Shown: positions 18,333 to 28,544, numbered from the stretch's first letter. The stretch: 64,000 nt of DNA from Polynucleobacter sp. AP-Latsch-80-C2 (GCF_018882185.1 NZ_JACVOY010000009.1:1-64000); one strand, 5' to 3'. Notes: generated by a model from the sequence alone, not told the origin. A program made the numbers and translations.

Positions 18333-19355
18333 CTAGTCCACCTTTGCGCCAGAGTCTTTTACTACCCTAGTCCATTTAGCAATTTCGCCTTTGATGAAAT
18401 TTGCAAATTGTGCAGGCGTATTGCCGACAGGTTGCGCTCCCATAGCGAGATATTTTTCTCTTACAGAGGGGCTGTTGATGGCAGCCATTAATTCTGTGCT
18501 GTCCTTATTCAAAATATCAGCCGGCATATTAGCTGGGCCCACAATGCCAAACCAAGAAGTTGCTTCGTACCCCGGTAAATTTGCTGCCTCAGCAATCGTT
18601 GGTAGATCCGGAAAAGCAGGTGAGCGTTTTGCGCTCGTGACTGCAAGGGCTTTTAAACGTCCAGCACGAATGTAATTGATGGATGAAGGTAGGTTATCAA
18701 ACATGATGTCCACGTTGCCAGCCATTAAGTCGGTAACGGCAGGTGGGCTGCCTTTATACGGCAAGTGCACCATATAGGTTTTGGTCATTGATTTAAAGAG
18801 CTCACCAGCCATATGGATCGAGGTGCCGTTGCCGCTAGAAGCCATATTGACTTTGCCTGGATGCTTTTTGGCATAGGCAATAAGGTCATTCACGCTATTA
18901 ATGTTGTTCTTAGCAGCAAACTCTGGATTTAAAACCAATACGTTTGGCAATTCAGCAACCAGAGTAATCGGCGTGAAGTCTTTGATGGGATCAAACGGCA
19001 TCTTGCCGCCACCTTGGGTGTAGAGCGGTTGATTAATGCCATGAGTTCCAACAGAGGCCATTAACCAGGTGTAACCATCAGGCGCTGACTTAGCAACAAT
19101 TTCACCACCGATATTGCCACCGGCACCTGGTTTGTTATCAATGATGACATTCCACTTATTAGTTGTAAGCAGTTCATTCTGAAGTGGTCTAGCTACGTTG
19201 TCTGTTGCGCCGCCTGCTGGAAATGGCACAACAAAACGAATCGGCTTATTGGGATAGGTGCTTTGTGCATAAGCGGGAAATGAGAACGCGAGTAAAGCCG
19301 ACGTGCACGTTAGAGCGGCGCTGAGTCGCACAATCAATTTTGAGTGAATTGCCAT
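18333..19355 (-). CDS. Tripartite tricarboxylate transporter substrate-binding protein (Bug family)
   Basis: About 340 residues. The start at 19355 is chosen because GGAG lies 9 bases before it; ATGs at 19370 and 19364 do not fit that site. There is a Sec signal peptide ending in AYAQS, then the Bug-family hallmark [25 protein letters not shown]. Later motifs are [11 protein letters not shown] and [24 protein letters not shown]. It is a periplasmic solute receptor for a carboxylate. The TctA/TctB membrane partners are absent here, as is usual for the many orphan Bug proteins of Burkholderiales. The ligand cannot be predicted. Confidence 0.93.
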   Translation of the reverse strand: MAIHSKLIVRLSAALTCTSALLAFSFPAYAQSTYPNKPIRFVVPFPAGGATDNVARPLQNELLTTNKWNVIIDNKPGAGGNIGGEIVAKSAPDGYTWLMASVGTHGINQPLYTQGGGKMPFDPIKDFTPITLVAELPNVLVLNPEFAAKNNINSVNDLIAYAKKHPGKVNMASSGNGTSIHMAGELFKSMTKTYMVHLPYKGSPPAVTDLMAGNVDIMFDNLPSSINYIRAGRLKALAVTSAKRSPAFPDLPTIAEAANLPGYEATSWFGIVGPANMPADILNKDSTELMAAINSPSVREKYLAMGAQPVGNTPAQFANFIKGEIAKWTRVVKDSGAKVD

Positions 19356-19382
19356 TATTACCATCTCCATTTTTAAGGTCTT

Positions 19383-19400
19383 ATCACATTTTCATGTGAT
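19383..19400. promoter_or_regulatory. Inverted repeat upstream of the Bug gene
   Basis: ATCACAT (19383-19389) and ATGTGAT (19394-19400) are perfect arms around TTTC, 28 bases upstream of the Bug start codon. It could be an operator or a leader hairpin. The ATGTGAT half resembles a CRP half-site, but the 4-base spacing is not that of a CRP site. Confidence 0.4.
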
Positions 19401-19527
19401 GTTATTTATATTTATTTTGCCTATCGACAATGTAAACCATTTCCTAGCGGTTTGTCATTAATGCTTAACAATTGAGCACGCTAGCTTGCTCTATATAAAT
19501 CCACGACTTACGAAAACTTTTGGCGAT

Positions 19528-19550
19528 TTATCCACAAGGGCTGTGGATAA
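19528..19550. promoter_or_regulatory. Two perfect DnaA boxes in inverted orientation
   Basis: TTATCCACA (19528-19536) and its exact inverse TGTGGATAA (19542-19550) are separated by 5 bases in the intergenic region 19371-19563. Each is identical to the strongest E. coli DnaA box. As RNA the same bases would form a 9-bp hairpin 13 bases after tRNA-Arg. No dnaA gene or AT-rich unwinding region is adjacent, so this is not presented as an origin. Confidence 0.6.
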
Positions 19551-19563
19551 GTTTTGCATTTCT

Positions 19564-19638
19564 TGGTCCCGCCGACAGGAATCGAACCTGTATCCCACGC
19601 TTAGGAGGCATGTGCACTATCCATTGTGCTACGGCGAG
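19564..19638 (-). tRNA. tRNA-Arg (CCT)
   Basis: A 75-base cloverleaf on the minus strand starting CTCGCCGTAGC and ending in encoded CCA. The acceptor stem CTCGCCG pairs with CGGCGGG (one T-G pair). The anticodon stem CATGC/GCGTG encloses loop CTCCTAA, giving anticodon CCT, which reads the rare AGG codon. The T loop is GGTTCGATTCC. Confidence 0.95.
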
Positions 19639-19683
19639 AATGCTCCAAATAATTAAAAGTATGTTAATGAAAGCGCTTGCAGC

Positions 19684-19827
19684 CTACCACCCACAAAAAG
19701 CCCAAACTTGATTAGTAATGGCAATCATTACCTCGGGCGCAAAGTAGCTGGAAAAGACCAAAGCCAAGACAAAGCCAGCGAAGAGGTACAAAGACCAGCG
19801 CAAGACACAGCGCTTCCTTATCAGCAT
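19684..19827 (-). CDS. Probable small membrane protein (47 residues)
   Basis: ATG at 19827 to TAG at 19684-19686, 10 bases after the MFS gene on the same strand. The N-terminus is basic (MLIRKRCVLRW), followed by a hydrophobic segment (about residues 12-29, SLYLFAGFVLALVF) and a short tail ending in NQVWAFCGW. The layout is that of a single-pass inner-membrane miniprotein with a cytoplasmic positive start. The Shine-Dalgarno sequence is weak. I do not know its function; presence in related genomes would decide whether it is real. Confidence 0.45.
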   Translation of the reverse strand: MLIRKRCVLRWSLYLFAGFVLALVFSSYFAPEVMIAITNQVWAFCGW

Positions 19828-19837
19828 CTGATTGTAC

Positions 19838-21070
19838 TTAGGCATGGATCGTTCGAACCAGAGCGCGTTCTTTTACGGGTAAATTGACCAAGAAAGCGAA
19901 AACTCCCAAAGCAATAGCAATTTCCCAAACAATGAGATAAGAGCCGGTGCGATCAAATAAATAGCCTCCAAAAAACGCACCACAGAAACTGCCGAGCTGA
20001 TGGGAGAAGAATACGAGCCCTGAGAGCATTGTTAGGTATTTGACGCCAAATATCTGAGCGACGATGCCGTTGGTCAGTGGGATTGTAGATAACCATAAAA
20101 ATCCCATAATCGAAGCAAAGATATAAGTGCTCCATGGTGAGAGTGGGATTAACAAAAATCCAGTGATGGCAATAGAGCGACCCAAATATATGCCAGACAA
20201 TAAATAACGCTTTGGAAAGCGTTGACCATAGATGCCGGCGCAATAAGTCCCAAAAATATTAAAGAGCCCAATCAATGCCAAAGCTGTCGTTGCTACTGCA
20301 GGTGCGCCGACTGCTGGAAATACGCTAGATAAATCTTTGAGATATGGCGCCAAGTGCACTGCTATAAAAACAACTTGAAAGCCGCAGACAAAGTATCCCA
20401 AGGTAAGCAAGCGAAAACTAGGATTGCGAATTGCCTCTTTCAGAGCTTCTTTAATCGTTTGATCGCCAAGCTGATGTTGATATGCAAAATTCTTTTCACG
20501 CAACATAAAAGCCGTCGGGATCATCAGGCTGGCCATCAGACCAAGTAGCAGTAGTGCGTCTTGTGCACCAAAGGCGCTTAATAATCCTTGTTCAACTGGG
20601 ATCATTAAGAATTGACCAAATGAACCTGCGGCGGCGGCAATGCCCATCGCCCAGACGCGTTTATCTGCCGGGACGTTGCGCCCCAGAATTCCGTAAACCA
20701 TGCTGTAGGTTGTAGCGGTTTGTGCAAGCCCAATCAGTAAGCCACCGGCGAGGGTGAAATTCATCACATCGTTTGAAATCGCCATGCCAGCTAATCCAAG
20801 GGCATAAAGAATGCCACCAGCAATCATGATTTTGAATGCACCATAGCGATCGGCCAGGGCGCCAGTTACTGGCTGCACTGCGCCCCAAATCAGATTTTGC
20901 AGCGCAATAGTCAAGGCAAAGGTTTCTCGTCCCCAGCCATTGGCCAAGGTAATTGGCAGATTAAACAAACCAAATCCATGGCGGATCCCCATGGAGAGTG
21001 TCACCATGAGGCCTCCAAAGATGAGGACCTGCTTCATCGAGAGCCCTGGTTTGGGGGTAGCGTTGCTCAT
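19838..21070 (-). CDS. MFS transporter
   Basis: Protein of 410 residues with about 12 hydrophobic segments. The MFS cytoplasmic signature after helix 2 is visible as GALADRYGAFKI (about residues 69-80), with a related segment in the C-terminal half. The type resembles monocarboxylate/oxalate-formate carriers (PVTGALADRYG, SGIYLGRS). It starts 3 bases after the end of the CoA-transferase gene, so the two are surely co-transcribed. Together they suggest uptake and CoA activation of an organic acid; the substrate is unknown. Confidence 0.85.
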   Translation of the reverse strand: MSNATPKPGLSMKQVLIFGGLMVTLSMGIRHGFGLFNLPITLANGWGRETFALTIALQNLIWGAVQPVTGALADRYGAFKIMIAGGILYALGLAGMAISNDVMNFTLAGGLLIGLAQTATTYSMVYGILGRNVPADKRVWAMGIAAAAGSFGQFLMIPVEQGLLSAFGAQDALLLLGLMASLMIPTAFMLREKNFAYQHQLGDQTIKEALKEAIRNPSFRLLTLGYFVCGFQVVFIAVHLAPYLKDLSSVFPAVGAPAVATTALALIGLFNIFGTYCAGIYGQRFPKRYLLSGIYLGRSIAITGFLLIPLSPWSTYIFASIMGFLWLSTIPLTNGIVAQIFGVKYLTMLSGLVFFSHQLGSFCGAFFGGYLFDRTGSYLIVWEIAIALGVFAFLVNLPVKERALVRTIHA

Positions 21071-21073
21071 GAC

Positions 21074-22294
21074 TTAGATGATTCCTTTATCTCGTAGAGA
21101 TGCAATGGACTCATCATTGAGCTTCAAGCGCTCATGCAAGATCTCATCTGTGTGTTGTCCTAGTGTTGGGGGCGCCATCCGAACCTCCGTTGGCGTTTTG
21201 GATAACTTCATTGGGCTTGCGACTAATTTCATATTGCCAACAGTGGGATGAGGCACATTGATTTGTACTTTCCGTGCAATCACTTGTTCATTTTCAAAAA
21301 CTTCTTTGAAATTATTGATTGGTCCACAGGGAACATTTGCTTTCTCTAGCAAGGCGATCCATTCCGTCTTGGATTTCTTGCGAGTCATTACCTCAAGAAG
21401 GGGGATGAGCTTTTTTCGGTGTTCGACACGCAGTGGATTGGTTTTAAATAGTGGGTTATCCGCTAAATGTTCTTCGCCACCAGCACTGACAAAATGTCGA
21501 TATTGACTGTCATTACCAGCTGCCACAATCATCCAGCCATCGGAAGTGGGGAAGGTTTGATAGGGAACGATGATGGGTGAGGCATTGCCCCAGCGAGCAG
21601 GAACAGTTCCTGAGGTGAGGTAGGCGCTCGAGACATTAGCCATCACCGCGATTTGTGTATCGAGTAATGACATGTCAATGTATTGGCCTTCACCTGTTTT
21701 ATCTCGATGGACGACTGCTGCCAAAATTGCAGTGGTTGCGTACATACCGGTAAAAATATCGGCTATAGCCACCCCTGATTTTTGTGGGCTAGCCCCTTCA
21801 AATTCATCCGCTTCACCGGTGACGCTCATAAACCCACCCATGCCTTGAATAATGAAATCATAGCCAGGCCGATGTGCGTAAGGACCGGTTTGTCCAAAAC
21901 CTGTAATCGAGCAATAAATGAGGTCTGGCTTGATTGATTTGAGACTCTCGTAATCCAGTCCGTATTTCAATAAGTCATTGACTTTGTAGTTTTCAATGAC
22001 GATATCGGACTCTTTGGCGAGTTCACGAATGATTTCTTGACCCTCTGGCTTGGAGATATCGACTGTAATGGAGCGTTTATTGCGATTGATGCAAATAAAA
22101 TAGGCAGATTCAGCTGTTTCATTCCCCTGGGCATCTTTAGCAAAAGGGGGTCCCCAGTGGCGAGTATCGTCTCCAACGACCGGTCTTTCCACTTTGATGA
22201 CGTCTGCACCTAGGTCAGCAAGGTTTTGAGTACACCAAGGGCCGGCTAGCACCCGGCTAAGATCTAGAACGCGTATATGACTTAAGGCTCCCAT
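21074..22294 (-). CDS. CaiB/BaiF-type (class III) CoA-transferase
   Basis: Protein of 406 residues, typical for family III. The N-terminus has the CoA-binding pattern IRVLDLSRVLAGPWCTQNLADLGADVIKVE in shortened form (LDLSRVLAGPWC). The catalytic aspartate is expected in the DMSLLDTQ segment (about residues 197-204). C-terminal motifs GPINNF and GQHTDEIL are present. Such enzymes move CoA between organic acids such as formate/oxalate, succinate/itaconate or carnitine. The adjoining MFS gene points to a specific imported acid, but this cannot be named from sequence. Confidence 0.9.
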   Translation of the reverse strand: MGALSHIRVLDLSRVLAGPWCTQNLADLGADVIKVERPVVGDDTRHWGPPFAKDAQGNETAESAYFICINRNKRSITVDISKPEGQEIIRELAKESDIVIENYKVNDLLKYGLDYESLKSIKPDLIYCSITGFGQTGPYAHRPGYDFIIQGMGGFMSVTGEADEFEGASPQKSGVAIADIFTGMYATTAILAAVVHRDKTGEGQYIDMSLLDTQIAVMANVSSAYLTSGTVPARWGNASPIIVPYQTFPTSDGWMIVAAGNDSQYRHFVSAGGEEHLADNPLFKTNPLRVEHRKKLIPLLEVMTRKKSKTEWIALLEKANVPCGPINNFKEVFENEQVIARKVQINVPHPTVGNMKLVASPMKLSKTPTEVRMAPPTLGQHTDEILHERLKLNDESIASLRDKGII

Positions 22295-22373
22295 GCCCCA
22301 ATTTTGGCATGGATGATGGGGGCTTTGCCGAAAAGTTCGGGTTAAGCTTCAGACATGACTACAATTTGCGCGC

Positions 22374-24362
22374 ATGGCTACCCGTAAAACTTCCGAATAT
22401 AGTGAATCGTCGATTCAGGTCCTCAAGGGACTAGAACCAGTCCGTCAACGGCCTGGTATGTATACCCGTACCGATAATCCGTTGCATATCATTCAAGAGG
22501 TGTTGGATAACGCATCTGATGAGGCTTTGGGTGGGTTTGGTAAGCAAATTATTGTGACCTTACACACCGATGGCAGCGTCAGCATAGAGGATGATGGTCG
22601 AGGTATTCCAGTTGGAATGCATCCCACAGAAAAACTTCCAGTAGTAGAAATTGTGTTCACCCAGCTTCATGCTGGCGGTAAGTTTGAAAAAGGCACCGGT
22701 GGTGCTTATGCTTTTTCAGGCGGCTTGCATGGCGTGGGAGTTTCAGTTACGAATGCTTTATCCAAGCGCTTAGAAGTCACTGTTTGGCGCGATGGGCAAA
22801 TTTCTACCTTGACCTTTGCTGATGGCAAGGTGATCGAGAAACTCAAAACGAAACCATCTTCAAAAGAAGATAAGTCCCATGGCACGCGCGTTAGAGCTTG
22901 GCCAGATGGAAAGTACTTTGATAGCTCTGCTATCCCAATGCCAGAGCTCATTCGTTTGCTTCGCTCTAAAGCAGTTTTATTGCCAGGCGTCAAAGTTACA
23001 CTCATTCAAGAAAAATCAGGTGATACCCAAACCTGGCAATACGCTCAAGGTCTGCGGGGCTATTTGAATGAAGCGATTGCTCATGCAGGACATGGCCCCG
23101 AAGTCATTCCACCCTTTGAGGGCGAGCAATATGCAACTGGAACTGGTGAAGAAGATTCGTTTGCTGAAGGCGAGGGCGCTGCTTGGGTTGTTTCTTGGAC
23201 CGAAGATGGTGCTCCAGTACGTGAGAGTTATGTCAATTTAATTCCAACACCAGCAGGGGGCACGCATGAGAGTGGTTTGCGTGAGGGATTATTTAACGCC
23301 GTTAAAGGTTTCGTTGAGATGCATGCCTTACAGCCTAAGGGTGTGAAGTTAATGCCAGAAGACGTATTCGCGCGCGCCTCTTTTATCTTGTCAGCAAAAG
23401 TTCTTGACCCGCAGTTCCAAGGTCAGATTAAGGAGCGCTTAAATTCACGTGATGCCGTGCGCCTAGTTTCAGGCTACGTTAAATCTGCCCTTGAGCTTTG
23501 GTTAAATCAACACGTAGATTACGGCCGCAAACTCGCGGATTTGGTGATCAAGCAAGCTCAAGCGCGTACTCGAGCAGGTCAAAAAGTTGAAAAGAAAAAA
23601 TCTTCTGGAGTTGCAGTTCTTCCCGGTAAGTTAACTGATTGCGAAAGCCAGGACACTTCACTCAATGAGATTTTCTTGGTGGAGGGTGATTCAGCCGGCG
23701 GTTCTGCGAAGATGGGTCGTAACAAGGAATATCAAGCGATTCTGCCATTACGGGGCAAGGTATTAAATACCTGGGAGGCTGAGCGCGATCGCCTATTTGC
23801 CAACAATGAAGTGCACGATATTGCCGTTGCCATAGGAGTTGATCCCCATGGTATGAATGACACTCCGGATTTATCGAATTTACGCTACGGAAAAGTCTGC
23901 ATTTTGTCGGATGCGGACGTCGATGGTTCGCATATTCAGGTTCTGCTCTTAACGCTCTTTTACAAACACTTCCCGAAATTAATCGAGTTGGGTCATATTC
24001 ATATTTCACGACCTCCGCTCTTTAGGGTTGATGCTCCTGCGCGTGGCAAGAAACCGGCACAAAAGATCTATGCCTTAGATGCGAATGAACTACAAGCCAT
24101 CGAAGATAAATTGCGTAAAGATGGTGTGAAAGAGTCAGCTTGGCAAATTTCTCGTTTTAAAGGTCTGGGTGAAATGAGCGCAGAACAGTTATGGGATACC
24201 ACCTTAAATCCAGATACTCGTCGATTGCTGCCGGTTACTTTGGGTGCATGGACAGAGGATGAAACCTTTAAAACAATGGATATGCTGATGGGTAAATCAG
24301 AGTCAGGTGCTCGCCGAGATTGGCTAGAAGAGCGCGGTAACGAAGTTGAGGCAGATATCTAA
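22374..24362 (+). CDS. parE: DNA topoisomerase IV subunit B
   Basis: Protein of 662 residues. The GHKL ATPase domain shows [22 protein letters not shown] and [15 protein letters not shown]. The TOPRIM domain shows [14 protein letters not shown] and [13 protein letters not shown], and the C-terminus has the [14 protein letters not shown] segment. With ParC it decatenates daughter chromosomes. Pairing with parC and the length distinguish it from GyrB (about 800 residues). Its stop overlaps the parC start by one base. Confidence 0.95.
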   Translation: MATRKTSEYSESSIQVLKGLEPVRQRPGMYTRTDNPLHIIQEVLDNASDEALGGFGKQIIVTLHTDGSVSIEDDGRGIPVGMHPTEKLPVVEIVFTQLHAGGKFEKGTGGAYAFSGGLHGVGVSVTNALSKRLEVTVWRDGQISTLTFADGKVIEKLKTKPSSKEDKSHGTRVRAWPDGKYFDSSAIPMPELIRLLRSKAVLLPGVKVTLIQEKSGDTQTWQYAQGLRGYLNEAIAHAGHGPEVIPPFEGEQYATGTGEEDSFAEGEGAAWVVSWTEDGAPVRESYVNLIPTPAGGTHESGLREGLFNAVKGFVEMHALQPKGVKLMPEDVFARASFILSAKVLDPQFQGQIKERLNSRDAVRLVSGYVKSALELWLNQHVDYGRKLADLVIKQAQARTRAGQKVEKKKSSGVAVLPGKLTDCESQDTSLNEIFLVEGDSAGGSAKMGRNKEYQAILPLRGKVLNTWEAERDRLFANNEVHDIAVAIGVDPHGMNDTPDLSNLRYGKVCILSDADVDGSHIQVLLLTLFYKHFPKLIELGHIHISRPPLFRVDAPARGKKPAQKIYALDANELQAIEDKLRKDGVKESAWQISRFKGLGEMSAEQLWDTTLNPDTRRLLPVTLGAWTEDETFKTMDMLMGKSESGARRDWLEERGNEVEADI

Positions 24363-26812
24363 TGGCAATCAAAAAGACTCCAACCAAGAACGACGTGAAT
24401 GAGCAGGCAGATTTATTTGCTAATCCTGTAGAGATGGATATCGTCGAGGTTGATCAAGCCCCGGTTACACCTAACCCATCTGGTAATGGCCCCAAGGATC
24501 CACACGATCCCAATACGGTTGATCTAAATGAGGATGGTAAAGACAGTTTGACGCTGGCTGTTTATGCTGAGCGCGCCTATCTTGATTACGCCATTAGTGT
24601 TGTCAAAGGGCGTGCACTGCCAGATGTGGCAGATGGTCAAAAGCCAGTGCAACGTCGTATTTTGTTCTCGATGAGTGAAATGGGATTGCGCGCAGATGCA
24701 AAACCAGTCAAGAGTGCGCGCGTAGTGGGTGATGTATTAGGCAAGTTTCACCCACATGGTGATCAATCCGCTTACGACGCCTTAGTTCGTCTTGCACAAA
24801 GCTTTTCGTTGCGTTACCCCCTCATTGATGGACAGGGAAATTTCGGTTCACGGGATGGCGATGGCGCTGCGGCAATGCGTTATACCGAAGCCCGTTTAAC
24901 CAAGATTGCCGGCTTATTGCTTAGTGAAATTGATGAAGGTACAGTTGATTTCGCACCAAACTATGACGGTTCTTTTCAAGAGCCAAAGCTTTTGCCGGCA
25001 CGTTTGCCGTTTGTTCTGCTCAACGGCGCTTCCGGCATTGCCGTGGGTATGGCAACAGAGATTCCATCGCATAACTTACGTGAAGTTGCTGCTGCGGCAA
25101 TTGCCTTAATGAAATCACCTAAGCTGTCTACAGCAGAGCTGCTTGAAATCATGCCTGGACCTGATTATCCAGGGGGCGCACAAATTATTTCATCAACTGC
25201 AGAACTCGCGCAGATATACGAAACAGGGCGCGGCAGTGTCAAGGTACGTGCACGTTGGTCTGTAGAGGAGCTGGCTCGCGGTCAATGGCAAATTATCGTG
25301 AATGAATTACCTCCAGCGACTTCATCCCAGCGCGTATTACAGGAGATAGAGGAGATCACCAATCCAAGGGTACGGGTTGGTAAGAAAACCTTAACCCCTG
25401 AACAGAATAATCTCAAGTCCACTATCTTAAATGTGCTCGATTGTGTGCGTGATGAATCGAGCAAAGATGCTGCAGTGCGTTTGGTATTTGAACCTAAGAG
25501 TAAAAATATTGACGTTAATGAATTCGTCAACCTATTGCTAGCGCATACCTCGTTAGAGTCCAATGCCCCAATGAATTTGGTGATGATTGGTAATGATGGC
25601 CGTCCTCGTCAAAAGAATCTGAAAGATATTCTCTCGGAGTGGATTGCATTCAGAGTGGGTACTGTTACCCGTCGTACGCAACATCGTTTGGGCAAAGTAA
25701 AAGACCGCATGCATATCTTGGAAGGGCGTCTAACCGTTCTTCTGAATATCGACAAGGTGATTAAGATCATTCGCAATAGCGATGAGCCTAAGCAAGATTT
25801 GATTAAAGAATTCAAGCTCACAGATCGTCAAGCTGAAGATATTTTGGATATTCGTTTGCGTCAATTAGCTCGTCTTGAAGGTATCAAAATTGAGCAAGAG
25901 CTCAAAGAGCTCAAGTCAGAACGCGACGATTTAGAGGGTTTGCTACAAAACGATTCGATCTTACGTAAACGCATCATTAAAGAAATTGAAGCGGATATGA
26001 AAGATTTTGGGGATGATCGCCGCACTCTGATTCAAGAAGATAAGCGTGCTGTAGCCGAAACTAAAGTCATTGATGAGCCAGTAACCGTCATTGTTTCTCA
26101 AAAAGGTTGGGTCCGTGTACGTCAAGGTCATGAGCATGATGCAACCCAATTTGCCTTTAAGGCAGGTGATGCGCTCTATGCAACCTTTGAAGTGAGAACG
26201 GTAGATGTCATCCAAGGATTTGGTAGTGATGGGCGGGTTTATACAGTCCCAGTTAGCGAGCTACCGGGTGCACGTGGAGATGGCTCTCCATTAACCAGTT
26301 TTGTGAACTTGGCAGCAGGATCGCAAATGGTGGCTTATTACGCTGGTCAGCCCGATGACTTAGTGTTGCTTTCCACTAAGGCGGGCTATGGCTTCCTGGC
26401 AAATGTCTCTGATATGAGTACCCGCAATAAGGCCGGTAAGTCATTCATCAGTGTTGATCTCAAAGTTCCGGGTGATGCTCCCTTGGGGGCAGCTAAAGTC
26501 CAAGTAGGCATGAAGCAGGTAGCCTGTTTGTCTGAAGCTTCTAAATTATTGGTATTCCCATTAGACGAGTTAAAGCGTCTTCCGACCGGTGGTAAGGGTG
26601 TGATTCTCATGGGCTTGGATGATAAGGAAGCTCTTGCTTCTGCGATTGCTGTTGGTCCAAGCGGTGCAACATATTCTGGTGCTGGTCGTGCAGGTAAGCC
26701 GACTGAGCTGAGTCTAGATGCGAAGACGCTGAAATCATTTGCAGGTAATCGCGCACGCAAAGGACATTTCGTTGAGCCAAGACTCAAGGATGGCAAGCTC
26801 AAGGCAAACTAA
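24362..26812 (+). CDS. parC: DNA topoisomerase IV subunit A
   Basis: Protein of 816 residues. Residues 1-60 are an acidic, low-complexity extension before the normal start of the family ([19 protein letters not shown]). The breakage-reunion domain follows: [32 protein letters not shown] and the active-site tyrosine in [10 protein letters not shown] coiled-coil region leads to a C-terminal beta-pinwheel. It is coupled to parE. The N-terminal extension is the only unusual part; no upstream start alternative is needed because the ATG sits in the parE stop. Confidence 0.95.
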   Translation: MAIKKTPTKNDVNEQADLFANPVEMDIVEVDQAPVTPNPSGNGPKDPHDPNTVDLNEDGKDSLTLAVYAERAYLDYAISVVKGRALPDVADGQKPVQRRILFSMSEMGLRADAKPVKSARVVGDVLGKFHPHGDQSAYDALVRLAQSFSLRYPLIDGQGNFGSRDGDGAAAMRYTEARLTKIAGLLLSEIDEGTVDFAPNYDGSFQEPKLLPARLPFVLLNGASGIAVGMATEIPSHNLREVAAAAIALMKSPKLSTAELLEIMPGPDYPGGAQIISSTAELAQIYETGRGSVKVRARWSVEELARGQWQIIVNELPPATSSQRVLQEIEEITNPRVRVGKKTLTPEQNNLKSTILNVLDCVRDESSKDAAVRLVFEPKSKNIDVNEFVNLLLAHTSLESNAPMNLVMIGNDGRPRQKNLKDILSEWIAFRVGTVTRRTQHRLGKVKDRMHILEGRLTVLLNIDKVIKIIRNSDEPKQDLIKEFKLTDRQAEDILDIRLRQLARLEGIKIEQELKELKSERDDLEGLLQNDSILRKRIIKEIEADMKDFGDDRRTLIQEDKRAVAETKVIDEPVTVIVSQKGWVRVRQGHEHDATQFAFKAGDALYATFEVRTVDVIQGFGSDGRVYTVPVSELPGARGDGSPLTSFVNLAAGSQMVAYYAGQPDDLVLLSTKAGYGFLANVSDMSTRNKAGKSFISVDLKVPGDAPLGAAKVQVGMKQVACLSEASKLLVFPLDELKRLPTGGKGVILMGLDDKEALASAIAVGPSGATYSGAGRAGKPTELSLDAKTLKSFAGNRARKGHFVEPRLKDGKLKAN

Positions 26813-26828
26813 GTTTTTACTTGGTTTG
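26805..26828. terminator. Hairpin at the parC/xdhC convergent junction
   Basis: CAAACTAAGT (26805-26814) and ACTTGGTTTG (26819-26828) form a 10-bp stem (one G-U) over a TTTT loop. The stem includes the parC stop codon. There is no strong T run directly after it, so termination efficiency is doubtful. Confidence 0.4.
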
Positions 26829-26839
26829 CTGAGACTTGC

Positions 26840-27799
26840 TTATTCCTTTTTAGGGATGCTAATGCCGTATTTGACGGCAATGACTTCGGCCAAAATTGAG
26901 ACCGCAATTTCTGGTGGCGTGAGAGCGCCAATATAAAGCCCCACTGGACCATGGAGTCGATCAACTTGTTCTTGATTGAGATCGAACTCTAAAAGACGCT
27001 CTTTGCGCTTTTGGGTGTTTTTACGACTGCCTAAAGCCCCTACATAAAATGCTGGTGATTTGAGTGCTTCCATTAAAGCCATGTCATCCAACTTTGGATC
27101 GTGAGTCAGTGCAACTACAGCAGTGTGTGGGTCAACTCCAATTTCTAGCAAGACATCGTCAGGCATGCCTTTAAAGAAGCTGACGTCCTCACGATGAATG
27201 CCTTCGGCATATTCTTCCCGTGGATCAATGACGATCACTTCAAAGTCAGAGGCTAAGGCAAAGTCTGCGGTGTACAGAGAGAGCTGTCCTGCACCAATGA
27301 TGACCATCCGCCAACGTGGACCATAGGTTGTGCACATTACTTCTTCAGTGCAGCTAAATGCATCCTGACGTGTGCCAATTGATAAGTTTGATTTGCCTGA
27401 TTGCAGATCAACAGTACGTCGGACAATTTGATGGGATGAGATTTTATCTAACAGCTGCCCTAAAACTGCCAGCTCAGGTTTAGGTTCAACCAGCAGTCGA
27501 AGCGTACCTCCGCAAGGCAATCCAAAGCGAGCAGCTTCTTGCTGGCTCACGCCATAAACAACCATTTCAGGTGTATTGCGGGTTAAGATTTCTGATTGAA
27601 CTCGTCGTATTAGGTCATCTTCTACGCATCCGCCGGATACCGATCCTGCTACCTGTCCATCCTGACGGATGGCTAGCCATGATCCAAGAGGGCGGGGCGC
27701 TGAGCCCCAGGTTTGGACAACCGTAGCAATTGCAACGGGGTGACCTTCTTTGAGCCAAGATACCGCAGTTTTAAGGACGCTTAAATCGGTGCTGTTCAT
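26840..27799 (-). CDS. XdhC/CoxF family molybdenum-enzyme maturation protein
   Basis: Protein of 319 residues. The N-terminal XdhC/CoxI domain has PVAIATVVQTWGSAPRPLG, SVSGGCVEDDL and FGLPCGGTLRLLVEP. The C-terminal XdhC Rossmann domain has MVIIGAGQLSLYTADFA and VALTHDPKLDD. Members bind molybdenum cofactor and promote its sulfuration and insertion into xanthine dehydrogenase-type enzymes. No molybdenum hydroxylase structural gene is in the window. It is divergent from a MocA-like gene, with CoxE/CoxD-like genes beyond it. Confidence 0.88.
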   Translation of the reverse strand: MNSTDLSVLKTAVSWLKEGHPVAIATVVQTWGSAPRPLGSWLAIRQDGQVAGSVSGGCVEDDLIRRVQSEILTRNTPEMVVYGVSQQEAARFGLPCGGTLRLLVEPKPELAVLGQLLDKISSHQIVRRTVDLQSGKSNLSIGTRQDAFSCTEEVMCTTYGPRWRMVIIGAGQLSLYTADFALASDFEVIVIDPREEYAEGIHREDVSFFKGMPDDVLLEIGVDPHTAVVALTHDPKLDDMALMEALKSPAFYVGALGSRKNTQKRKERLLEFDLNQEQVDRLHGPVGLYIGALTPPEIAVSILAEVIAVKYGISIPKKE

Positions 27800-27875
27800 G
27801 CTATCTCTAATTTCTCTATCTTATTTTTATGATTGCTAGCTACTTAATTCACAATTCCTATTTATTATCACTCTA

Positions 27876-28523
27876 ATGAGCACGTCCCGTCTGACTTCTG
27901 AGTCCCCCAATCTGCGTTTAGCTATATTGCTGTTAGCTGCAGGCCAGGGGAGCCGCATGGGTACATTTCCAAAGGCTTTAATAAAGAAATCAGGTCAGAG
28001 CTTACTTAAACGTTTTTGCCTAGCTGCCCAAACGTTAAATCCTGTCCAGTTGCTACTAGTAACCGGCTTTCATGCGCCAGCAATTGAGGGGCATCTACAA
28101 AGCTTCATCAACGAATTGAACTACCCAGTAAAGGTTTTGCACAATTCCCAGCCAGATAAAGGTCAAGGCTCATCGATTCGCTTGGGATTGGAATCTACCA
28201 CCAAAAATTATGACGTGCTCTTAGTCGCCCTATCAGACCAACCGGAGATTGGCAGCGCAGAGATACAAGCATTGCTTGAGGAGTACCAAAATAAAGACCC
28301 AGATCAAGAAATGATTTTGCCTATGGTGGATGGTCAGCGTGGCAATCCAGTGCTGTTTTCCAAAAAGTCTATTGAGGCTATGCTAGAAATTCCAGGCATG
28401 GTGTGCAGACCCTATATGGATACCCACACAGAAAAGGTAAAGCAATTTATTACGAAGAACAGGGCCTATCTTGTGGATGTCGATACAGAGGAAGACATCC
28501 AAAGACAGGCATTAGCAAAGTAG
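27876..28523 (+). CDS. MobA-like NTP transferase (probable MocA, molybdenum cofactor cytidylyltransferase)
   Basis: Protein of 215 residues. The nucleotide-binding signature LAILLLAAGQGSRMG (about residues 14-28) with a following KALIKKSGQSLL lysine is typical of the family, and later segments VALSDQPEI and MVDGQRGNPVLF match MocA. Such enzymes add CMP to molybdopterin to form MCD, the cofactor of xanthine/aldehyde-oxidase-family hydroxylases. Position beside XdhC supports MocA over a sugar nucleotidyltransferase. Confidence 0.85.
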   Translation: MSTSRLTSESPNLRLAILLLAAGQGSRMGTFPKALIKKSGQSLLKRFCLAAQTLNPVQLLLVTGFHAPAIEGHLQSFINELNYPVKVLHNSQPDKGQGSSIRLGLESTTKNYDVLLVALSDQPEIGSAEIQALLEEYQNKDPDQEMILPMVDGQRGNPVLFSKKSIEAMLEIPGMVCRPYMDTHTEKVKQFITKNRAYLVDVDTEEDIQRQALAK

Positions 28524-28544
28524 TCATTGGCTCGAAGTTTGGGT

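Noticed and set aside
19528..19550. Replication origin suggested by DnaA boxes
   Set aside because: Only two boxes, no AT-rich repeat region and no dnaA/dnaN/parAB genes nearby; reported only as a DnaA-box pair or hairpin.
19520..19711. Plus-strand open frame of 63 codons
   Set aside because: It runs through the tRNA-Arg gene on the other strand and has no coding character.
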